DNA of 40,661 nucleotides from Tateyamaria pelophila (GTDB taxonomy: Bacteria > Pseudomonadota > Alphaproteobacteria > Rhodobacterales > Rhodobacteraceae), in assembly GCF_019966495.1 (NCBI RefSeq), contig NZ_JAIMIA010000039.1, positions 1 through 40,661 on the forward strand, read 5' to 3'. Positions 16,230-26,256 of this stretch are shown here, piece by piece. Below the pieces are notes generated by a model. The model saw only the letters and a list, made by a program, of their open reading frames with translations, was not told where the DNA came from and made no database searches. A program made the translations under genes and the position numbers. Numbering within the stretch: the first letter of the stretch is position 1; every line of letters starts with the position of its first letter.

Positions 16230-16712
16230 ATGCCCAGTGTCGCCCAATCGCCGTCTGATCTGCTGAGCCAGGATCAGGTTCTCGACCTTTCCGGCTTGGA
16301 GTTCATGCAGGGTATTCTTTCAGGTAACCTGCCCGCGCCGCCCATCGCGGCCACGATGGGCTATACCCTGCATCATGTCGCTGATGGCACCGTCACGTTT
16401 CGGGGCGCACCCCAATTCAACGTCACGAACCCGATGGGGACGGTGCATGGCGGGTGGTACGGCACATTGCTGGACAGCGCGATGGCGTGCGCCGTGATGA
16501 CCAAAGTGCCCCGTGGCTCCGTGTACACAACGCTGGAATACAAGATCAATATCTTGCGCTCGATCCCTCTGGGGACAAGCATCGATTGTATAGGCATCGT
16601 CAATCACGCGGGGCGTTCAACCGGCGTTGCAACCGGAGAAATCAGGGGCACCGACGATGGCAAGCTTTATGCCACAGGCTCGACCACCTGCATTATCATG
16701 AACCTGAGGTAG
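16230..16712 (+). CDS. PaaI family acyl-CoA thioesterase (hotdog fold)
   Basis: This 160-residue hotdog thioesterase probably hydrolyses an acyl- or aryl-CoA ester. The core motif NPMGTVHGGWYGTLLDSAMA at about residues 70-89 holds the conserved HGG and the catalytic acidic residue (D86) of the PaaI/YbgC-like 4-hydroxybenzoyl-CoA thioesterase group. LEYKINILRSIPLGT follows at about 103-117. The N-terminal 30 residues form a helical extension. It follows metF by 68 bases and might share its transcript, but no functional link is apparent. Confidence 0.88.
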   Translation: MPSVAQSPSDLLSQDQVLDLSGLEFMQGILSGNLPAPPIAATMGYTLHHVADGTVTFRGAPQFNVTNPMGTVHGGWYGTLLDSAMACAVMTKVPRGSVYTTLEYKINILRSIPLGTSIDCIGIVNHAGRSTGVATGEIRGTDDGKLYATGSTTCIIMNLR

Positions 16713-16741
16713 CGCGCAGCCTGACGCTCAAAAGGATTGCC

Positions 16742-17827
16742 TCAGGGCGCGTCAAACCCCGCCTTGTGCCACAGGCGTTCGCTCCAGGACGGCACGTTTT
16801 CGGCTTGCGCCACGGACGGATGCACCCGCTCCGACGGGTCAAATCCGATCTTGCGGGCCCGGCGTGTGATGAACCAGCGGCCAAATCCTTTGAAAAGCCC
16901 GATCGAAGGCGCGCTTGCATCTTGCGGATAACGCGCCTGCCAGCCCTCCGGCAACGGCAACCCGCAGGCTTCGGCCTGCTCCAACATCCAGACCAATGGA
17001 ATATTGGACAAGGGGCGCGACGCGTGCGCGCCAGACAATTGCCCGCCCACATCTCCGTGGGTGCCGCGAAACCACATCTGCACCAGATGGCCATTCCAGT
17101 TTGGCGGGGTTTCCCACATCACAGGCGCATAGGCGACACGGGTCTCGTTGCGCGCCAAGGCGTGAAACCCGTGTTTGACCGACTTGCCCAGGTGATGGTT
17201 GTGAAAGGCATGGCGCGGCGCGCTGTATCGCCAAAGCACCGGCATGTTCAGGCCCAGCGATTTGACGGTGTCCCAAACACCGATCATTTCTATCTCGACG
17301 CTTTGGTGGCAATGGGCCCGCGCAAAGATTTCGGCAGCGGGGGAACCAGGTGTACATTCGTAGTGCCGATAGATTTCGCGGATATTACGCACCGTTGCAT
17401 GTTCGGTCTTTAACAAACCGACCATGTCGATCACACCGGCCAGCGAGCGGACCGCATAGGCGCCGCGCGAATAGCCCAGCAGGAATATGCGATCACCGGG
17501 GTGGTATCGCGAGGCAAGGTAGCCATAGGCGCGGCGGATCTGGCGGTTGATACCCCGACCAAAAAGGACATCTCCGGCGCGGCGCCAATGGGACCATTGC
17601 AGGCCCGGTTCATAATAAACGGACACAAGGCGGCCCATTTCGCCCAGCAGTTTGTAGGTCAGACCGGCGTTTGTTTCACAGCCCGACTTGAGCGACGACA
17701 TGGTGCCGTCGAGAATAATGACATGGATTGTTTGACCGCGGGCCGGAGGGGCAACCTCCGGCAAAGCCTTTCCGAACCAGCCTTGCAGCCAGTGGGCAAT
17801 GGTTTTATTCAGCCGCGATCTTAACAT
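16742..17827 (-). CDS. DUF2235 alpha/beta hydrolase
   Basis: This 361-residue protein carries the DUF2235 domain, a phospholipase/esterase-like alpha/beta hydrolase also found in type VI effectors of the Tle1 group. It begins after about 30 residues with HVIILDGTMSSL (residues 35-46). The nucleophile elbow is GYSRGAYA with Ser120, and a later acidic/His part reads WFRGTHGDVGG near residue 236-246. No signal peptide or VgrG/PAAR neighbour is seen, so an effector role is not supported. Its first 23 bases overlap the 3' end of the CoxL-like gene on the same strand, indicating co-transcription. Confidence 0.85.
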   Translation of the reverse strand: MLRSRLNKTIAHWLQGWFGKALPEVAPPARGQTIHVIILDGTMSSLKSGCETNAGLTYKLLGEMGRLVSVYYEPGLQWSHWRRAGDVLFGRGINRQIRRAYGYLASRYHPGDRIFLLGYSRGAYAVRSLAGVIDMVGLLKTEHATVRNIREIYRHYECTPGSPAAEIFARAHCHQSVEIEMIGVWDTVKSLGLNMPVLWRYSAPRHAFHNHHLGKSVKHGFHALARNETRVAYAPVMWETPPNWNGHLVQMWFRGTHGDVGGQLSGAHASRPLSNIPLVWMLEQAEACGLPLPEGWQARYPQDASAPSIGLFKGFGRWFITRRARKIGFDPSERVHPSVAQAENVPSWSERLWHKAGFDAP

Positions 17828-20102
17828 CTCCGATCAGTTCCCAGACCTTGGACGGCGTAAATGGCATATCTGCCTGCCGCACGCCGTGTTCCCACAGCGC
17901 ATCCTGCACCGCGTTCGACACGGCCGCCAATGCGCCAACCGTTCCGGCTTCTCCGCACCCTTTCATGCCCATCACGTTGGCGGTAGAGGGCACAGGCTCG
18001 GATGTGAATCCAATCATGGGCACGTCATCGGCGCGAGGCAAGGCATAGTCCATGAACGATGCCGTGAGCAGTTGGCCATCCTCGTCAAAGATTACATGCT
18101 CGGTCAAGGCCTGACCAATACCCTGCACGACACCGCCATGTACTTGACCTTCGGCGAGCATCGGATTGATAAGATTACCAAAATCGTCAACGACCACATA
18201 GCGGTCCACGCGGGTCACGCCGGTCTCCGGATCGATCACGACTTCACAGACGTGGCACCCGTTGGGAAAGCTGCGGGCCGCAAGTGTGACGCGCTGCTCG
18301 TGCACCAGCAGGTCGTCTCGGCCCTTTTCCCGGGCCAGTTCGGCGACCTCGAGCATGGTCGGCGTCATGTTGGATCCATCGGCGCGGAACCGTTCGTCAT
18401 CAAAGCTGATGTCGGCCGCAGGTACGCCCATCTCCTCTGACAGAAAGGCGGTGAACGCCTCTCTCATGGCCTCGACCGTATAGATCGTGGCGTTGTTCTG
18501 AACCGTCACGGACCGCGACCCTCCGGTGCCGCCACCGGTTTTGATCTTGTCACTGTCGCCCTGCACCACGTCAATCATATCGGCTGGAATACCCGTCTGG
18601 TCGCTGAGGAACTGGGCATACACCGTCTCGTGCCCCTGCCCGTTCGATTGCGTCCCGACATAGATGTTCACGCGGCCCGCCTCGGTGTACTCAACCTTGG
18701 TGGTTTCGGAGGGATCGCCCAGAATGCTTTCGATGTAATAACACAGACCGATCCCGCGCAGCATACCACGGTCGGCATCTGCCGCCTTACGCGCGACGTA
18801 ACCAGCGATATCCGCCTCACGCTCGGCCCGGCTGAGCACTTTGTCAAAGTCACCGACGTCATAGGTTTCGCCCGTCGCCGCTTTGTAGGGGAATTGGTCG
18901 GGCTTGATGAAGTTGATGCGGCGCAACTCCAGCGGATCGACCCCCAATTCGCGCGCGGCGCGGTCCATTGCCCGCTCAAGGATATAGATCGCCTCGGGTC
19001 GGCCCGCCCCGCGATAGGCGTCAACCTGCGTGGTGTTGGTGTAATAGCCGATGGAGCGCAGATAGGTCGTCTGCACGTCATAAACCCCCATCAGAACACG
19101 CGAAAACAGCTGTGTCTGGATGGCTTGGGCGAATTGCGAATTATACGCGCCCATGTTTGCCTTGTTCAGCACGCGGTAGGCGGTGATCTTGTGGTTTTCG
19201 TCAAAGGCCAGTTCGGTGAGCGAGGTCAGATCGCGGCCCGCATTATCCGACAGCATCGCCTCGGTGCGTTCTGACATCCAGCGTACCGGGCGGCCCAGAT
19301 CGCGGGTGGCATGGGCCAGCACGAAGTATTCGGGGTACATCATCCCCTTCATGCCAAAACCGCCCCCGGTGTCGGGGTTGGTGACGCGAATATCATCCGC
19401 CGGAATTTTCAGGACCTCGGCCAACTGGTCCTTGGGGCCCCAAACGCCCTGACCGTTGATCGCAATATGCAAGCGGTCGCCTTCCATCTCGGCATAACAG
19501 CCACGCGGCTCCATCGAGTTCACGATGATCCGGTTGTCGCCCACATCGAGGCTCACCACACGCGCCGCTGCGGCAAAAGCCGCATCAGTCGCGGCCTCAT
19601 CGCCCATGTGCCAGTCATAGGCCACGTTGTCCGGCGCGACGTCGTGGATCGTCTCTCCACCTGCTTCGATATCCATCTTGGCGGGCAAATCGTCATACTC
19701 GAGCAGGATCAATTCGGCGGCGTCCCGCGCCTGGCTCAGGGTGTTTGCAAGGATCATCGCAACGGGTTCACCCACAAAACGCAGTTTGCCCTTGGCCAGA
19801 ATGGGACGTTCGGGTGCTGCGCCATCTGTCCCGTCGCGATTCTTCATCGTCGCACCGCGCATCCCAAGCTTGAGGCCCGCCGCTTCAAGATCAGCGGCGA
19901 CATAGACGGCATGCACACCCTCCGCCTCTCTGGCATCCGTGACATCCAGCCCGGTGATGACCGCATGGGCCACGGGCGAACGAAAAACGAATGCCTGCAA
20001 CGCATTCGCCGGCGCGATGTCATCGACATACCGGCCTTCTCCGGTCAAAAACCGAACGTCTTCTGTACGTTTGACAGGTTGGCTTTTTCCGAACTTTTCC
20101 AT
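17805..20102 (-). CDS. molybdopterin-binding subunit of a xanthine dehydrogenase / CODH form II-type hydroxylase
   Basis: This 765-residue large (L) subunit of molybdenum hydroxylases carries the Mo-cofactor. The active-site loop reads AYRGAGR (residues 362-368), the form II CoxL signature; form I CO dehydrogenase has AYxCSFR, so CO oxidation is not implied. Other family motifs are DNRIIVNSMEPRG near 197-209, TNPDTGGGFGMK near 242-254, GGTGGSRS near 537, and GCGEAGTVGA with the catalytic Glu718. The N-terminal subdomain starts VKRTEDVRFLTGEGRYVDD. The partner FAD (M) and 2Fe-2S (S) subunits are absent on both sides, so it works with subunits coded elsewhere or differs in function. The substrate is unknown. 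Confidence 0.93.
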   Translation of the reverse strand: MEKFGKSQPVKRTEDVRFLTGEGRYVDDIAPANALQAFVFRSPVAHAVITGLDVTDAREAEGVHAVYVAADLEAAGLKLGMRGATMKNRDGTDGAAPERPILAKGKLRFVGEPVAMILANTLSQARDAAELILLEYDDLPAKMDIEAGGETIHDVAPDNVAYDWHMGDEAATDAAFAAAARVVSLDVGDNRIIVNSMEPRGCYAEMEGDRLHIAINGQGVWGPKDQLAEVLKIPADDIRVTNPDTGGGFGMKGMMYPEYFVLAHATRDLGRPVRWMSERTEAMLSDNAGRDLTSLTELAFDENHKITAYRVLNKANMGAYNSQFAQAIQTQLFSRVLMGVYDVQTTYLRSIGYYTNTTQVDAYRGAGRPEAIYILERAMDRAARELGVDPLELRRINFIKPDQFPYKAATGETYDVGDFDKVLSRAEREADIAGYVARKAADADRGMLRGIGLCYYIESILGDPSETTKVEYTEAGRVNIYVGTQSNGQGHETVYAQFLSDQTGIPADMIDVVQGDSDKIKTGGGTGGSRSVTVQNNATIYTVEAMREAFTAFLSEEMGVPAADISFDDERFRADGSNMTPTMLEVAELAREKGRDDLLVHEQRVTLAARSFPNGCHVCEVVIDPETGVTRVDRYVVVDDFGNLINPMLAEGQVHGGVVQGIGQALTEHVIFDEDGQLLTASFMDYALPRADDVPMIGFTSEPVPSTANVMGMKGCGEAGTVGALAAVSNAVQDALWEHGVRQADMPFTPSKVWELIGDVKIAAE

Positions 20103-20468
20103 GACTGGGCTCCTTGGCGGGCATAGGGCATCTGTTGGGCCGAACGTAGCGGTTGGTGGCCGCGTGTCCAGTCAAAGACACTGCATAAGTCTATGAACAT
20201 GCGTCACGATAGGTTGCGTGATAGGGGGATCTGTTTCCATCACCTGATACCCTGATGCCATGTCGGGAATGACAGGCAAATGACGAAGCTTTGCACGCCA
20301 CGCGGTGTGATGGACTTGCACGTCATCACGGCACAGCAGCAAGGTCACAGGGTTGGGTGTCGCCTCCGCGCGTTCACTGGAAGACGCAGGGACGAAGCCC
20401 AAAACCCCCCTTTCCTTCATCCTTCCCCCCCGGTATCTCACGGCGTAACTGACAAAGGGGACAGCGCC
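20103..20468. other. intergenic region before valS
   Basis: About 366 bases between two divergent genes, so both promoters should lie here. The plus frame leading into valS is open back to 20280, and a minus frame spans 20172-20420. Neither has recognisable motifs or the strong GC bias at third positions seen in neighbouring genes. No T-box-like or riboswitch structure could be made out by eye. Confidence 0.4.
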
Positions 20469-23400
20469 ATGGCACTGGGAAAATTCAACGCCGCCGAAGT
20501 CGAGGCACGCATCTACGCCGACTGGGAAGCAAATGCCTGTTTCAAGGCCGGAGCGAATGCACGTGATGGCGCGTCCAGCTATGCGATCATGATCCCGCCG
20601 CCCAACGTCACGGGCGTTCTGCACATGGGCCATGCGTTCAACAATACCTTGCAGGATATCATGATCCGCTGGCACCGCATGCGCGGCTTCGACACCCTGT
20701 GGCAACCCGGTACCGATCACGCGGGCATCGCGACACAGATGGTGGTTGAACGCCGTCTGGCCGAGCAAAACCAACCCAGCCGGACGGAACTGGGACGCGA
20801 AGCATTCACCGCCAAAGTCTGGGAATGGAAGGCCGAAAGTGGCGGCACGATCGTGGATCAACTCAAGCGCCTCGGTGCGTCCTGCGACTGGTCGCGCGAA
20901 GCCTTCACCATGTCCGGTGCCCCCGGTGCGCCTGCGGGCGAAGAGGGCAATTTCCACGACGCCGTGATCAAGGTCTTTGTCGAGATGTACAAAAAGGGCC
21001 TGATCTATCGCGGCAAGCGGTTGGTGAACTGGGACCCCCATTTCGAAACAGCGATCTCTGATCTTGAGGTCGAGAATGTTGAGACACCCGGCCACATGTG
21101 GCACTTCAAATATCCGCTCGCGGGGGGCGAGACCTATACCTATGTGGAAAAGGACGAAGACGGGAATATCACGCTGGAAGAAGAGCGCGACTATATCTCG
21201 ATCGCGACGACCCGGCCCGAAACCATGCTTGGCGACGGTGCAGTTGCGGTTCACCCATCCGATGAACGTTATGCGCCAATTGTCGGGAAACTCTGTGAAA
21301 TCCCGGTCGGCCCAAGAGAGCACCGCCGCCTGATCCCGATCATCACCGACGAATATCCGGACAAGGATTTCGGTTCCGGTGCGGTCAAGATCACCGGCGC
21401 GCATGATTTCAACGACTATCAGGTCGCCAAGCGCGGCGGCATTCCGATGTACAACCTGATGGACAGCCAGGCCCGGATGCGCGCCGACGGCAAAGCCTAT
21501 GCCGAAGAGGCGGCAACGGCCCAAGCCATCGCCAACGGCGCGCAAACCTTTGGTGAAGCCATGATCGCGGCCATGAATATGGTCCCCGAGGAATATCGCG
21601 GTCTGGACCGCTTCGAAGCCCGTAAACGCGTTGTGGCCGACATCACCGCCGAAGGCCTCGCCGTGATGGAAACGGTCACGACCACGGATGCGGACGGAAA
21701 TGACGTCACCGAGATCCGGCCCTTTGTCGAGGCCAAGCCGATCATGCAGCCCTTTGGCGACCGGTCCAAGGTTGTGATCGAGCCGCTGCTGACGGATCAA
21801 TGGTTCGTGGACACCGACAAGATTGTCGGCCCGGCACTGGATGCTGTGCGCAATGGTGACGTCAAAATCATGCCCGAAAGCGGCGAAAAGGTCTATTTCC
21901 ACTGGCTCGAAAACATCGAACCCTGGTGCATTTCCCGGCAGTTGTGGTGGGGCCACCAGATCCCGGTCTGGTATGGGTTCGATCTCGCCTCGCATGGGGT
22001 TTACGACGATGAAGGCGATGGTGCCTTGGATATGGTCGAGCTGGGTCGATTGTTGTCGGATCAAACACTGCGAGACGGCGACCATCACGACCATTGCGCG
22101 CCAAGCTTTGACGAAGTCAAAGCGCAGTTCATGGATGTCCTTGCAGGGCTTCCAACGCCTCTGAACCATGCTCAGGTAGTCGAAGTCGAAGACAAACACG
22201 CAGGCGAACATGCGCTTGCGGCCAGTCTTGCGGAATATGCGCTGTCCCAGGACCCCACACATCTGATCTACCCGGTTTGGCGCGAAGCAGACGTGCTCGA
22301 CACATGGTTCTCCTCCGGCCTCTGGCCCATCGGGACCCTCGGCTGGCCGGAAAACACCCCGGAACTGGCAAGATACTTCCCGACCTCCGACCTCATCACC
22401 GGGCAGGACATCCTGTTCTTCTGGGTTGCCCGGATGATGATGATGCAATTGGCGGTGGTGGACGACATCCCCTTCAAAAACGTCTACCTGCACGGCCTCG
22501 TCCGCGACGCCAAGGGCAAGAAGATGTCGAAATCCACGGGCAACGTGGTCGACCCGCTCGACCTGATCGACGAATACGGCGCCGATGCGCTGCGCTTTGC
22601 CTCCGCGGCGATGGCCTCGCTTGGGGGCACGCTCAAACTCGACACGCAAAGGATCGCAGGGTACCGCAACTTTGGAACCAAGCTCTGGAACGCCGCCAGC
22701 TATGGCGAGATGCGCGGCACGTTCGACGTGCCACACAGTGATGTTGTGCCTGAGACGCGCCATCCGCTCAACCGCTGGATCAAGGGCGAGATCGCAAAAA
22801 CCCGCGAAACGGTGGATCAGGCGCTGACCGAATACCGCTTCAACGACGCGGCCAATACACTTTACGCGTTCACCTGGAACACATTTTGCGACTGGTATCT
22901 GGAATTCACCAAACCCATCTTTGATGAAGGGACGGAGGCCGAGAAAGCCGAAACCAAGGCAACATATGCCTGGGCACTGGATCAATGCCTGATCCTGTTG
23001 CACCCAATCATGCCCTTCATCACCGAAGAACTCTGGCAGCAGAAGACGCGCCCCAAAAAACTGATCCACGCAGATTGGCCCACCTTCACCACCGATCTGG
23101 TCGACGCAGGCGCCGATACAGAACTCAACTGGGTGATCCGACTGATCGAATCCATCCGCTCTGCGCGCGCACAGATGCATGTGCCCGCCGGTGCCTATGT
23201 TCCGCTGGTGGTCAAAGGGTTCGAAGACAAGGCCAAAGCCGCCTATGGTCGGAACGAGGCGTTGATCAAACGCTTTGCCCGGCTCGAAAGCCTGTCCGAG
23301 GTGGAGGACTTTCCCAAAGGCACGGTCGCCCTCGCTGTGTCGGGCGGCACATTCGGACTACCATTGGCGGAGGTCATTGACGTCAGCGCCGAAATCGAGC

Positions 23401-23588
23401 GATTGGAAAAAACGCTGGGCAAACTTGCCAAGGAACTCGGCGGCTTGCGCGGTCGGCTCAAGAACCCGAAATTCGCAGAAAGTGCTCCCGCCGAAGTCGT
23501 CGAGGAGACCAAGGCAAATCTGGCTCTGCGCGAAGAAGAAGACAGCAAGCTGAAAGCGGCCCTTGCACGCCTGCAGGAACTCGGCTGA
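20469..23588 (+). CDS. valS: valyl-tRNA synthetase
   Basis: ValS charges tRNA-Val and edits misactivated threonine. This is a class I enzyme of 1039 residues. The HIGH motif is HMGH at 52-55 within [17 protein letters not shown], the KMSKS loop is KMSKS at 685-689, and editing-domain motifs [10 protein letters not shown] and [20 protein letters not shown] are seen. The C-terminal coiled-coil arm ([17 protein letters not shown]...) is present. It is longer than E. coli ValS (about 950) because of extra residues between PVWYG and VLDTWFSS (about 500-610). The start at 20469 has GGGGA about eight bases upstream. A hairpin with T-run follows the stop. Confidence 0.97.
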   Translation: MALGKFNAAEVEARIYADWEANACFKAGANARDGASSYAIMIPPPNVTGVLHMGHAFNNTLQDIMIRWHRMRGFDTLWQPGTDHAGIATQMVVERRLAEQNQPSRTELGREAFTAKVWEWKAESGGTIVDQLKRLGASCDWSREAFTMSGAPGAPAGEEGNFHDAVIKVFVEMYKKGLIYRGKRLVNWDPHFETAISDLEVENVETPGHMWHFKYPLAGGETYTYVEKDEDGNITLEEERDYISIATTRPETMLGDGAVAVHPSDERYAPIVGKLCEIPVGPREHRRLIPIITDEYPDKDFGSGAVKITGAHDFNDYQVAKRGGIPMYNLMDSQARMRADGKAYAEEAATAQAIANGAQTFGEAMIAAMNMVPEEYRGLDRFEARKRVVADITAEGLAVMETVTTTDADGNDVTEIRPFVEAKPIMQPFGDRSKVVIEPLLTDQWFVDTDKIVGPALDAVRNGDVKIMPESGEKVYFHWLENIEPWCISRQLWWGHQIPVWYGFDLASHGVYDDEGDGALDMVELGRLLSDQTLRDGDHHDHCAPSFDEVKAQFMDVLAGLPTPLNHAQVVEVEDKHAGEHALAASLAEYALSQDPTHLIYPVWREADVLDTWFSSGLWPIGTLGWPENTPELARYFPTSDLITGQDILFFWVARMMMMQLAVVDDIPFKNVYLHGLVRDAKGKKMSKSTGNVVDPLDLIDEYGADALRFASAAMASLGGTLKLDTQRIAGYRNFGTKLWNAASYGEMRGTFDVPHSDVVPETRHPLNRWIKGEIAKTRETVDQALTEYRFNDAANTLYAFTWNTFCDWYLEFTKPIFDEGTEAEKAETKATYAWALDQCLILLHPIMPFITEELWQQKTRPKKLIHADWPTFTTDLVDAGADTELNWVIRLIESIRSARAQMHVPAGAYVPLVVKGFEDKAKAAYGRNEALIKRFARLESLSEVEDFPKGTVALAVSGGTFGLPLAEVIDVSAEIERLEKTLGKLAKELGGLRGRLKNPKFAESAPAEVVEETKANLALREEEDSKLKAALARLQELG

Positions 23589-23605
23589 TCCGATCTTCAT
23601 CTTGC

Positions 23606-23655
23606 CAGAAAAACTCCGGGGGAGGGCCGCAGGCCCGGGGGCAGAGCCCCTTTTT
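23606..23655 (+). terminator. 3' hairpin module copy A (after valS)
   Basis: Starting about 17 bases after the valS stop: AAAAACTCCGGGGG, a GGGCC/GGCCC hairpin, then GGGGC-AGA-GCCCC (23638-23650) and TTTTT (23651-23655). It can terminate valS. The same module recurs after two other genes (24077-24131 and 26480-26541). Confidence 0.7.
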
Positions 23656-24076
23656 GAATGCACCCTCTCCTGCGCAACGTCGGCTCAAATGGACGCGAAG
23701 CCTTGGGCCCTCGCGCCGCTTGCGGTATCCTTCCGCCATGCTGCGCGCCTTGAGACACTTGATCGAACGCCAGATTGCCGAGATCCGAGACTTCAGAGGA
23801 CCGCAACGGCTCCAAGGCGACAGCAATCCTTTGCCGCAAAGGTCCGCCCAAAAGGATACGGGCCAGTCCGCACGTTTACGCATGATGGCACAAGCGGGCG
23901 TGGTGCCCGAGGACTCCCCGCCAAAGCAAGTGTTGGTCAATGCCCGCCCGGCCTATGCCAACCTCATTGATCCAGATGAAAGATGTAAGCTGCGCTCTAT
24001 TATTGCGCGTAAAGCTCGCAGACGATTTCCAGGATAGTCAGCGAGCAGTTTTTGCCGCGCGCCCATGAGAAGCGTT
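23656..24076. other. intergenic region, no gene recognised
   Basis: About 420 bases between the two terminator-like modules. Several frames are open on both strands; for example a plus frame from 23738 reads MLRALRHLIERQIAEI and later NARPAYANLIDPDERC. None matches a family I know. The plus frame could be a small unknown gene or decayed coding sequence. I leave it as unassigned. Confidence 0.3.
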
Positions 24077-24131
24077 AAGAGGGGGCCAGCCCCCTCGCGC
24101 TGTCGCGCTCACCCCCGGGATTTTTCAGAAC
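24077..24131 (-). terminator. 3' hairpin module copy B (after crotonase gene)
   Basis: Read on the minus strand it starts about 20 bases after the crotonase stop: GAAAAATCCCGGGGG, a GCGC/GCGC mini-hairpin, then GAGGGGG-CTGG-CCCCCTC (7-bp stem, 24079-24096) and TT. It has the same order of parts as copies A and C. Confidence 0.65.
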
Positions 24132-24151
24132 AGAGAAGGCCCGGCGAGCGT

Positions 24152-24949
24152 CTATTTGAAAACCGGGTCTCTTTTTTGGAACGTTGCTGCAACAACTTCC
24201 ATTTGATCTGATTTGCCCAGCAACTCCGCCTGCACGCGGCTTTCTTCCAGCAGCACCTCCTTATGGGCAGAGGTTTCCGCATAGGCTATCAGGGCTTTGG
24301 CCGCGCGCAAGGCAGAAGGCGATTTTGTGGTCAGTGTCGTTGCCAATTCCATGGCCGCCGCAAGTGGGTCTTCGGCCAGTTCGGTAACCAGACCCCATGC
24401 TTCGGCCTGTGCCGCGGGGATCGGAGTGGCCGTGTATGTCAGTTTGCGCAGCACGTCTGACCGCACGAGCCGTGGCAACAGCACCATACCGCCCATGTCA
24501 GGCACGATGCCCCATTTCATCTCCATGACCGCGAGTTTTGCGTCAGGTGACGCGATCCGGATATCCGCACCCAGCGCCAGCTGCAGGCCCGCCCCATAGC
24601 ATACACCGTGAATGGCTGCGATGACGGGCACCGGAACGCGGGTCCAGACCATCGCGACTTCTTGCCATTGATTGGTGGTGCCGTCGCCCAGTGTCCGCGG
24701 CATGAGCAGATCAACGGGGTCCTTGCCGATCATGGCCCCGAGACCACCGACGTCAATCCCGGCACAAAACCCCTCACCTTCTCCGGAAATCACGCAGACC
24801 CGCGCGTCAGAGGCCGCAACCTCAAGCCCTGCCGTAATCACCGCATCAATCATGGCCTGATCAACCGCATTCATCTTGTCCGGTCGGGTCAGACGGACAT
24901 GGGCAATGTGGTTTTCGTACGTGACAGTCACGCGTGCGGTATCGGACAT
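24152..24949 (-). CDS. crotonase superfamily protein (enoyl-CoA hydratase/isomerase)
   Basis: This 265-residue crotonase-fold protein acts on a CoA thioester. The oxyanion-hole motifs GEGFCAGIDVGGLG (residues 59-71) and HGVCYGAGLQLALGADIRIAS (114-134) are clear. The first catalytic Glu of enoyl-CoA hydratase (GGGxEL) is Gln123. The second region reads AVMEMKWGIVPDMGG with E143 and D151, an E-x7-D spacing as in dienoyl-CoA isomerases. It is therefore more likely an isomerase or other crotonase than a hydratase. GAAGGAG lies eleven bases before the start at 24949; the frame is open further up to 25099 but reads into the next promoter. Confidence 0.9.
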   Translation of the reverse strand: MSDTARVTVTYENHIAHVRLTRPDKMNAVDQAMIDAVITAGLEVAASDARVCVISGEGEGFCAGIDVGGLGAMIGKDPVDLLMPRTLGDGTTNQWQEVAMVWTRVPVPVIAAIHGVCYGAGLQLALGADIRIASPDAKLAVMEMKWGIVPDMGGMVLLPRLVRSDVLRKLTYTATPIPAAQAEAWGLVTELAEDPLAAAMELATTLTTKSPSALRAAKALIAYAETSAHKEVLLEESRVQAELLGKSDQMEVVAATFQKRDPVFK

Positions 24950-25097
24950 GGCGCAGGCTCCTTCTGGCTGCACCACACAAGCGCATCTTGCCGACGGGTA
25001 CCAGAAAAACGTTGGGGCAAGGTCTTGTCCTTGACGCCCATGATCCGCGCCGCGCAAACTCTTGCTCCGACCCTGAGTGCGCGCTAGGCCTGTTGTC

Positions 25098-26201
25098 ATG
25101 ACAGATTTGCGCCTTACCCCGCTCGCCGCCAGCCTTCCCTCAACCGTGCCCTTTGTGGGGCCCGAAGCGCAGGAGCGCCTTCAGGGTCGTGCGTTTGCAG
25201 CCCGTCTTGGTGCAAACGAAAGTGTCTTCGGTCCGTCCCCCAAAGCAACAGCGGCCATGGCCGAGACAGATCAATGGAAATATGGCGACCCCGAAAGCTA
25301 TGAATTACGCACTGCACTTGCCGCCCATTACGGCCTCGACATGTCTCACATCATGATCGGCGAAGGCATCGATGCGCTGCTGGGTTATCTGGTGCGTCTG
25401 TTTGTGGGCCCCGGGGACCATGTCGTGACATCGCTTGGGGCATATCCCACGTTCAACTACCATGTGGCCGGGTATGGTGGGACCTTGCACACTGTTCCTT
25501 ATGTGAAGGACCACGAAGACCCCGCGAGCCTCTTTGCCACAGCAGCCGAAGTTGGGGCCAAGCTGGTCTATTTGTCCAATCCGGACAATCCGATGGGCAC
25601 CTGGCACGATGCCGCAACTCTGGAAGCCGCATTGGATCACTTGCCCGACGGCTGTGTTCTGGTTTTGGACGAGGCCTATATCGAATGCGCCCCTGACGGC
25701 ACGGCGCCTCGGATCGATCCGACGGATCCGCGTGTTATCCGGATGCGCACATTCTCGAAGGTCTACGGGCTGGCGGGAGCGCGGGTGGGCTATGCCATCG
25801 GGGCCGCGCCGATCATCGATGCCTTCAACAAGGTGCGCAATCACTTCGGCATGAACCGCAGCGCGCAGGCCGGTGCCTTGGCCGCGCTGGCCGATCAGGC
25901 CTATCTGTCTGATGTGGCCGCCCGGATTGAAGCCGCCAAGGCCCGCATCGCCACCATAGCCCATGAAAACGGATTGCAGGTGATACCATCCGCCACCAAT
26001 TTTATCGCGATTGACTGCGGGGCGGATGGCGCATTTGCCAAGGCGGTACTGGAAGCGCTCATTGAAGAGGGCATTTTTGTACGCATGCCGTTTGCCGCGC
26101 CGCAAAACCGCTGCATTCGGATCAGTTGTGGAACCGACGCTGATCTGGATCTTTTTGCGGCGGCCCTGCCCGTTGCTTTGAAAGCTGCAAAAGGGGGCTG
26201 A
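25098..26201 (+). CDS. PLP-dependent class I/II aminotransferase, HisC-like
   Basis: This 367-residue fold-type I aminotransferase resembles histidinol-phosphate aminotransferase. It has LGANESVFGPSP at residues 39-50 (HisC-like LxxNExPxGPSP), YLSNPDNPMGTW near 164-175, VLDEAYIEC near 193-201, the PLP Lys221 in RTFSKVYGLAGARVGY, and a C-terminal RISCGTD. It is not next to other histidine genes, so it may act on another amino acid. The start at 25098 is chosen because the protein begins in typical fashion soon after. The frame is open 21 bases further upstream. It diverges from the crotonase gene. Confidence 0.9.
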   Translation: MTDLRLTPLAASLPSTVPFVGPEAQERLQGRAFAARLGANESVFGPSPKATAAMAETDQWKYGDPESYELRTALAAHYGLDMSHIMIGEGIDALLGYLVRLFVGPGDHVVTSLGAYPTFNYHVAGYGGTLHTVPYVKDHEDPASLFATAAEVGAKLVYLSNPDNPMGTWHDAATLEAALDHLPDGCVLVLDEAYIECAPDGTAPRIDPTDPRVIRMRTFSKVYGLAGARVGYAIGAAPIIDAFNKVRNHFGMNRSAQAGALAALADQAYLSDVAARIEAAKARIATIAHENGLQVIPSATNFIAIDCGADGAFAKAVLEALIEEGIFVRMPFAAPQNRCIRISCGTDADLDLFAAALPVALKAAKGG

Positions 26202-26256
26202 CAGCTGCGCCGCCCGTCCTATATTTTACATGACAGAGGTTTGTTCTGAGGTCGCC

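Noticed and set aside
17805-20102. aerobic carbon monoxide dehydrogenase (coxL) assignment
   Set aside because: The active-site loop is AYRGAGR rather than the form I AYxCSFR, and no coxM/coxS genes are present, so CO oxidation is not supported.
20172-20420. small minus-strand gene upstream of valS
   Set aside because: Its codons lack the GC-rich third positions of the neighbours, and its frame is part of a long antisense frame running through valS.
20172-23180. 1002-residue minus-strand open frame
   Set aside because: It is the antisense shadow of valS; the plus strand has the full set of synthetase motifs.
23654-24037. 127-residue plus-strand frame after valS
   Set aside because: It starts at the terminator-like hairpin, has no recognised motif, and an equally long frame is open on the opposite strand.
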